This document shows positions 57,489 through 64,000 of a DNA stretch of 64,000 nucleotides, one piece after another. The DNA lies in the NCBI RefSeq assembly GCF_000764305.2, contig NW_025936504.1:124001-188000 (forward strand), in the 5' to 3' direction. Within the stretch, counting starts at the first letter, position 1, and every line of letters starts with the position of its first letter. The translations under genes and the position numbers were made by a program. Under the pieces are notes generated by a model, which saw nothing but the letters and a program-made list of their open reading frames with translations, did no database searches and was not told where the DNA came from. This DNA comes from Hyalella azteca. Its lineage: Eukaryota > Arthropoda > Malacostraca > Amphipoda > Hyalellidae.

Positions 57489-58783
57489 ATGAAACTTTCT
57501 TTTGTTTGCCATCCGTTAGGACCGGAACATCCAAACTGAGTTTAGACTTGCGGGCTGCCGGGCACAGCGCTCAAGTTATCTTTTAATTGAAAGTTTTGTC
57601 TTGAGTTTTGTCTTAGCCGCTGTAGTGGACAAAATGGGCATTGCGAGCGTGATGAACTCTGACAAATATTAATTTATTCTTTAATGAGTTATTTTTTATG
57701 AGTTATTTATAGGTTTAGTAATGTTAGAGAACTACGTAAAAGTTATTCATGTAACTGGCCAACATCGGTACGTATTTCAGATATTTTTATTAACACTAGT
57801 CATATAATAAATAACTGTTTATTTTCGTGAACTTCATAAAAGTATTTCAATATCGTCAATTTGAAAACGTGGATCTTTCCCACAAATCTGGAGCTCAGAA
57901 GTAGGCAGAGCCGAAATTTCATGAATTTCCTATTCTTTTCCAAACAAAGTCTGAGCAAACCTTTCTTTAAGAATTGCGAGGAATCTGCCTCTTTGAAAAC
58001 ATCTCTAGATTCCGCTCAAATTTCTTATAAAAATTAATGAAAAATGCGGAGCCGTTTCTTTGTGAGCCGACGAATTTGGGGCTACAATTTTCGTTTTAGT
58101 GCAGTTACGTGCTATTTAATTCAGAGAAGGTAAAATGATGCATGGATCTGCATTGAATAATTTAGTAGAGATAAAATTACAGCATCACAGATATCGCACA
58201 GCTCCGTATTTATATATTATGTAAATACTTTCATAAACTAGACAAAAAGTAAGTAGAATGTCAAAAATGTCCATTCATTTTTCAAAATAAAGCCGTCCTT
58301 CTAGTGAATTTTACGCGTTACCGCGAAAAGAGCTGCTCAAAAGTGGCTCGCAATATAAATAGAATATCAGCCATGGGACGTGAAAACCAATTACTACACG
58401 CGCGGTGAACACACAGAGTAAACACAACCTTCTCTACAAACATTCAAGGTGATCTCCAAGAAGGTAATTTCCTAACGTTCCGGCCCACGGCACTTCGCGC
58501 TCCGCTTTAAATGTACATCATATCTCCGGCAAACTGCAAGGCCGGGCTCGCTAAAGTGGACTTTTTGTGCTCAGTGATTGACTTCTTGACACGTCCATGA
58601 AATTCGCATTCCTTCGAAATTCCATAGCGAGGAGAAATTTCACTTCTGGGAGATGACTTGCCGTGACATTCGTCACTGAGCTATCAGTGGTGAAAGTCGA
58701 AAAGTTTAGTTGCACGAGTAAATGGAACATTTAAATGAAATGCCTCTCCTAAGGGGAGAAAAATTTAATCCAATCTTAAAAAG
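57489..58783. other. Unique DNA
   Basis: No gene or array is recognised. Confidence 0.5.
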
Positions 58784-58952
58784 AAAAAAAATATAACTCA
58801 GTACTCACTGCAGTGAGTGACAGAGAGCGTATTTTCTCGTCGACGAAAACTTGAGGTCACGGACGGACGGACAGACGGACGGACAGACAGACAGCCGGAC
58901 ATGGCGAGCACAATAGTGCAATTTTTCCATAAATGAGAAAATGCGCTAAAAA
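58784..58952 (+). mobile_element. Dispersed element, copy F
   Basis: It runs from an A-run with ATATAACTCAGTACTCAC, an intact CTGCAG palindrome, AGCGTATTTTCTCGTCGACG (one change in the left arm) and a GGAC/AGAC core (about 58860-58902), to GAGAAAATGCGCTAAAAA. A lone copy. Confidence 0.9.
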
Positions 58953-59512
58953 CAGTTTAAATTGGTAACTGCTTCAAAATACGGATACTGGCAAACTGAG
59001 GTCGTTTCAGGCACATTTCTTCCAAGAAACCCTACTTCATCCGCTGAAAACTTTCAGAGTTTCTTCCTTCTTTCCCTAGCTTATGGAAAACTCGTAAACT
59101 TTTTAGTAACTAATTTCGAACACGCCACCCAAACGAGGGAACTCCACAACCGCAAAAGACGACACTTCCTGAACACACGACAGCGCATCTGGATAACCAA
59201 CGGCAGTAAAAAGACGGTACCGTCCTTGGGAGCGAACGGCGTCTGTCGGCGCTCGTATTGTCTCATTTCGGCGGATTGTGGACAAATTTTGGCCAGCGCT
59301 GCAACCGCGGACGGGATTGAGAGCTGCCGTCTTTGTTCCGCATGCGAGTCCTCGAATATTCCCTCGAACTCCAGAGATTGGCAGTCGAAAAATTCGGCCC
59401 CGTTCAGTTTTAGAATTCTGTTGCGGACGAAATGAATATTAAACTGCCGCGCAGGTAAAGCAAATAGCTGTTGGATGCACAGAATAGAACCGATCTTGTT
59501 AAGATATGTCAC
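58953..59512 (-). CDS. Candidate coding segment, strand uncertain
   Basis: This GC-richer block directly after element F is open on both strands for more than 430 bp: 58962-59435 plus (157 codons) and 59081-59512 minus (143 codons). The minus frame reads more like protein, with an acidic stretch (GAEFFDCQSLEFEGIFEDSH). Before it lies an acceptor-like GCGCGGCAG at about 59452-59460 on the minus strand. On the plus strand, CGCAG followed by GTAAAG at 59450-59460 is a good donor but lies outside the long frame. I recognise no family on either strand. It may be one exon, a decayed gene or an uncharacterised repeat. Confidence 0.2.
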
Positions 59513-61363
59513 TTATATATATTTTTATTTAAAAATTATACCCAAAATTATTAAAGCTATCTATTTTACGTAGGTAGAAATTAATTTGAAGATAAAACTT
59601 TTGTCGTTTATGTCTCGAGTCGTTATGTCTATACGGGTTCTAGCACGCGTCGTTCCGCCTACACGATTGTACGTGTTTATTAATTGTCATTATTCATTGA
59701 ATTTGGCACTAGGGTAGTTGTATGTTGGGATACCAATGAATTTGTTTTTGGCTAGAGCAAGGATGTACGAGTAGGATGAATTTGGAAATATATATACTTG
59801 AAATGTTTTACAGAATTTCGGAAGCTGAAGGTGCAAAAATGCAATTTATGAATTTACAACGAACTAATGGTTGGGACTACGAAAAAGCTGAATACTGATT
59901 AACATAGACTATAAAGTTCATATTGAAAATATGAACATAGAAATGTTCCATATATCAACACCATTTCCGCTAATGCAGCTCCTATGCGAATTCATTCACA
60001 CAAATCCAATATAGCGAAGGTGAATTTGCATTTTATTCCATTCCTCCTTCATTTTCCAGTTTAATATGTGTCACTTCTTTCCCACAGTTCCTAGTGTGGT
60101 ACCGCACCATCATTGGTAGACTGAGAGCAAATGTATTATCACCCACACCGATGTGTTGCATCAGGCTGTCTTATATATTTATGGCACTGAGAGCACGTAG
60201 ATTAATACCTGCATCGATGCGACGCTCAGTCCTCAAGCTTTCTTTTCGATTGCAGCGATGGCAGCAAAATATAAAAGCTCATGTCTGGTCCTCGTGATAA
60301 CTGGACCAATTAAGTCCATTATTGCTGCCGGAGACGCTGGACAGAGCCCGGGTAATGGTGATAAGCCTGCTCGTTACAGCACGCTTCCTTGCCATAATTA
60401 TAATTAGAAATGATCTCACGATGATCTCACTGCAATGATAGTGATGATCTATAATATAATTTATAATAATATGTGCCATAATGTATTTTTGACTCCTTCT
60501 TACTGTCAATTTATCTTCGATCGTCTAATGAAAAAATGGAATTTAGTGTTGAACGTAGCAATTCAGACCGTAGAGCATACGTCCCAACAAATGGTTGAAC
60601 TTCCCTAGCTCGTCAGCTTCATGAGAGAATCTAAACTCTTGAAAATCAGCACGTGTTGTGTGTGTTGTCCATGCAGGCGAGTACTTTGATTTATAATTAT
60701 TTATATATATTAACACAACGTGTTAGCTAAATGCACAATATTGCTTGCTTGGAGTTCTATTGAACTAATAAGTTTTACTCCAAGTAAGAACATTCACTAA
60801 CTTCACAGGAAAGTAAAGCCAGCTTCGGAAACAATAAGTTCAATTAATTAAAGTGATATCGATATCCATCTTGGCACAAGCATACTTTATTAACGAGTTT
60901 AAAGGAACGAAGGAAAGTAATCCGCCTTCATAAATTTCCTTCGCGTAAAACCTAATGTCTTTTCGGTGATCCTGATTGATAAATTAAAGCAATTGAACAT
61001 GAAATTGCGATTGCTTCTTGCTTAATTTATTGAGAAGGAAAGAGGAGCCGCTGATAAACGCTAGGCAGTTTATCTCCATGAACTTAAAGCCTATTTTAAA
61101 TTGACTACAGATAAGAAACTACTGCTTTAACGTCTCTAACCTGATTGATAATTGATTATTATTGCCCTATTAATGAAATTAAAAATTATGCGAATTTGTT
61201 TAATCATAGTAAGAACATATACCTTGCATCCGGATCTTGTTGTTTAAGATTTGTAATTATTTTGGGATTAATCCTCTGGATTGGAATGAGGTGTTTTTGC
61301 TTTCTAAGTTTAGCAAGATATTTATTTACACCTTCACGACGCGTTCGATGGCGATCGCTGCGG
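59513..61363. other. AT-rich unique DNA
   Basis: No gene is recognised. ATGATCTCAC occurs twice around 60411-60435. Confidence 0.5.
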
Positions 61364-61540
61364 TTGCCATGACGACTAGCGTTACCGAGATCGCCGTTGT
61401 TGCCATTTGTAATAGCGTCATTGAAATCGTCCATATTATCATGACAGCAGGATTTTCGTCGTTGCCATTTATATTGCCGTCACCGAGATCGTAGCAGTTG
61501 CCATTTATAATAGCGTCACTGAGTTCGACGGTGTTGCCAT
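61364..61540. repeat. 36-bp imperfect tandem repeat, about four copies
   Basis: TTGCCATTTATAATAGCGTC followed by ACCGAGATCG starts units at 61364, 61400, 61462 and 61498, with a stub at 61534. A 26-bp insertion follows unit two. The 36-bp period keeps frames open (61237-61494 plus, 61204-61434 minus). A 12-residue repeat protein cannot be excluded but nothing supports it. Confidence 0.85.
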
Positions 61541-63499
61541 ACCTACAAGCAATCTCGCTATGTACACACAGCTTGGATGCGTTGGCAACACCGATGCCCT
61601 CGCCTTATGACATCGTTAAAGAGACGAGATTCTCTTTAACGTTCACTTGGACAATTTGTGTGCCTGAAATTTGCCTTCTCAGCGCATAGACTCTTTGCTG
61701 GTCCCTGATGCAAACCCTTCTTTTCAGGCCCCGTCGTGCGTGAGCCAACAAAATGTCTTCATTTACGGGAAAAAAATCGTGAAATGTTTTTGATGAAAGG
61801 GGGAGCTAAGCGAGAAAGATCTGCATGAAAGATAGCCCGGTGCACGTTAGAAGTTTCTTTCCTTCTCTCGAGTTAAGCGAAAATATTAGATAATCTTAGT
61901 TTTACTTATATGAACTTTTATTAAAATATGAAAATTTACAACAAACAAAAGTATTCTGGAATGAAGCTTTTGGACTAAATTACCTTTAATCCATAAACTC
62001 ACTGTAGGCGGATTATTAACTAATGATAAACTTATTCGATTCTGTTTAATTTCTATGCTGAAGCTGCTACTTGAATCTCATTAAAATATCAGACGATAAA
62101 AGTGCTTATAAGTGGACTTTAATAAGGCATAAGTTCTGCATGCTCGTTAATTCCGTCAGTCTGAAAGGTCAAAATGGATATTTATTTAATTCCATGAACG
62201 TGACACACCTGTGCTACAGACTATCAATGATTTTTGTTTATTATTTTTTTTTCAGTTAATACCCTATTTATCATTAGATATTTACTGATTTTGCTTATGT
62301 TTATTTCCAATGATAAAAAAATTAACCTAACAGAGGTCCTTGACTCAAGGCACCCACCGAAAACTATCAAAATTCATTGGTACAAAATTCAAATAGACAA
62401 ATAAGTATTCGTGACGATAGAAAAACAGTCGCAATTAATTTTAGTCAAATCGCAAAATAGAGACACGTGCCGAGTTTATCCGCTCTTATCGCTGAGTTTC
62501 GCGAAGTTTTAATTGTTTTTTTTTCTATTTTAAGAAATAAAAAGTGTGCGTAATTCGAACCCTGAACAAACTGCGCCCACGTGCGCCAGCGACTTATTAC
62601 GTAAGCCCTTCCGCATTTTTACGTCATCAACAATTCAGTTTTATTGTTAGAATCTAAAACCTTTCATCTTGATAGTTTAATTGCTGCTCAGACTGGTAAA
62701 AAATACGTATTGGTTGTTGATCATAAATAAAATTTGCTTCGACGTTGTATGTATATCCTTAAGCACTAATGATGACATCTATTTTAAGAGAAAGATTATC
62801 ATGCAGGGCTAATGCAGGACTGAAATATGCGTATAGTTCTTATATAGCATAAATCTATATACTTATAGTTCTTTTATTAGTATATATCGTCGCTCATTTT
62901 TTCAGAATTTTAAATGTTATCCATCTGTTATAGAGTTGAAACACAGTGAATTACCACTGCTATGAAAAAACTTGCACATACCGTAATTTTATTCACGTTT
63001 ATTATTCAATGCCACACAATTGAACTAATAGCGCACGGTCTGCAATACCGGCATTCGCGCGCACAAATATAACGGGCCAAGACGCCCCGGCCCTCAAGTG
63101 CAGCCCTCGTGTCGAGGCTGAGGAATCGGACGAAGATAAATGTTGTGTTTCTTGCCGAGTAGAGTGGCACTCCAGCGCCCTCGTGCGTAATGCGTTCGGC
63201 GGAGTACCGCGGCCGAGAATTGGGACCCATTCATGGATTTTAGTAGTTGACCTTTGGCCACCTGCAAAACGGCTATTATTTTCCTGAGTGGATTTACCTC
63301 ATTCACATTCAGCATGAGATGGAAGTCTTTCTTGGAAGGGTCGAGCGGCCAATTATGGTTTGCCAAGAATGGATTGCCGCCACATGGGGATCAAGATTTG
63401 ACGACGACAAACGATCGGTCTTGCACTTCCATTACGGTAATGACTATCGACGTCACATTCGTCGTATGGACGACTGCTGAATAATGATATCCGCCAGCC
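61541..63499. other. Unique DNA upstream of a promoter-like site
   Basis: Mostly AT-rich. The segment 63000-63480 is GC-richer and holds overlapping frames on both strands (minus 63006-63366, plus 63247-63484), none with a known motif. This could be a decayed exon or the promoter-proximal region of the candidate gene to the right. Confidence 0.4.
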
Positions 63500-63530
63500 T
63501 ATAAAAATTTAGGCAGAGGGGCAATCAGTC
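63500..63530 (+). promoter_or_regulatory. Core promoter candidate: TATA box and initiator
   Basis: TATAAAAA at 63500-63507 is followed by ATCAGTC with TCAGTC at 63525-63530. This is a close match to the arthropod initiator, with +1 A at 63527 and TATA at -27. It is the better of the two promoter-like sites, and the first ATG follows 36 bases downstream. Confidence 0.45.
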
Positions 63531-63562
63531 AGAACTTGAAGGTTATTTCAATTCATAAATCA

Positions 63563-63679
63563 ATGAACACTTCAGCCAGTTCGGATTCGCGAGTCTTACG
63601 GGTGACCAGTTTCGTTGCGATGTTCTCCATGTCTAATGAAATAAAAAGCAGTCCAGGTGCTAGTTTTTTTGGCAATTAA
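63563..63679 (+). CDS. Candidate first coding exon, short
   Basis: The first ATG after the promoter at 63500 (ATG at 63563-63565, context AAATCA before ATG) opens 38 codons to a TAA at 63677-63679. The start reads MNTSASSDSRVLRVTSFVAM, with a weak hydrophobic stretch that is not a clear signal peptide. A possible donor, CAG followed by GTGCTA at 63657, would end the exon after about 31 codons. Beyond it the sequence is AT-rich to the window end, so a following exon would lie outside. The product is unknown. Confidence 0.25.
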   Translation: MNTSASSDSRVLRVTSFVAMFSMSNEIKSSPGASFFGN

Positions 63680-64000
63680 ATTAGTGTTGTTTTTCTTTGC
63701 TTCGAGCCTGCATCAAAATTGAATGTACCATATAGAGCTTAAAAATTTTCAATAATATAAATAGAATTCACACACCTGTTCTTCAAAAGACATGAAAATA
63801 TATCACATATGACAAAGGCCTCTCATAAAAAGTGCAACCACTTTGCAAACTACAAAAGTGAATAATGTTGACTATGAATTCAATTCTACTCTAAAATGAA
63901 TAGTCAATGTGATCATAAGGCGAGAATCCAAAATGAACAGACTATTCCAACATAAGATGGGAATTTCAACGTGTGTCAGCCATTTCAGCATGGGCCGACC
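63680..64000. other. AT-rich DNA to the window end
   Basis: Nothing is recognised. It could be intron if the candidate exon to the left is real. Confidence 0.4.

Overview
This window looks like non-coding nuclear DNA from a multicellular animal. The sequence is AT-rich overall and has no long open reading frame with a recognisable protein family. It has no rRNA, no intact tRNA gene and no operon-like gene packing. What it does have is many tandem repeats, short dispersed elements, a tRNA-derived SINE and a short inverted-repeat DNA transposon. Two sites carry a TATA box with a TCAGT-type initiator at the same spacing, which is the arthropod core-promoter style. An arthropod, perhaps a crustacean, is my best guess, but this is an inference and I cannot name a species.

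Layout. Positions 1-6300 hold an 18-bp minisatellite (2704-3309), a nested inverted repeat just after it, a degenerate GAGCAGGGTAATGCT-type array (4724-4997), and a minus-strand SINE (6123-6275) whose 3' tail is a long hexanucleotide array (5861-6118). Positions 8966-10828 hold three tandem arrays (25, 42-46 and 9 bp). Positions 12940-16464 form a repeat-dense block: four copies of a short dispersed element in two opposite-facing pairs, a long pyrimidine-rich array between them and a 26-bp array beyond. Positions 16465-31500 are mostly unique, apart from three tandem duplications and one candidate exon. Positions 31501-33653 hold a 29-bp array, a GC-rich hairpin and a 311-bp TA-flanked inverted-repeat element. 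Positions 33654-49514 are mostly unique with small arrays and a 20/23-bp array at 45365-45660. Further single copies of the dispersed element lie at 49515-49699 and 58784-58952. The last part also holds an old diverged array (53185-53893), 47-bp and 36-bp arrays, a candidate small secreted peptide exon on the minus strand (54702-54908) and two promoter-like sites (56843 and 63500).

The main observation is the six-copy dispersed element. It is about 155-185 bp long. One end carries an A-run, TATAACTCAGTACTCAC and a perfect palindrome. The core is a variable GGAC/AGAC tetranucleotide array. The core is enclosed by a 13-bp inverted repeat, and the other end is GCGCTAAAAA. It behaves like a non-autonomous element that carries its own microsatellite.

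Protein-coding calls here are all low confidence. Most open frames longer than 60 codons fall inside tandem repeats whose period keeps frames open, or are short AT-rich frames expected by chance.
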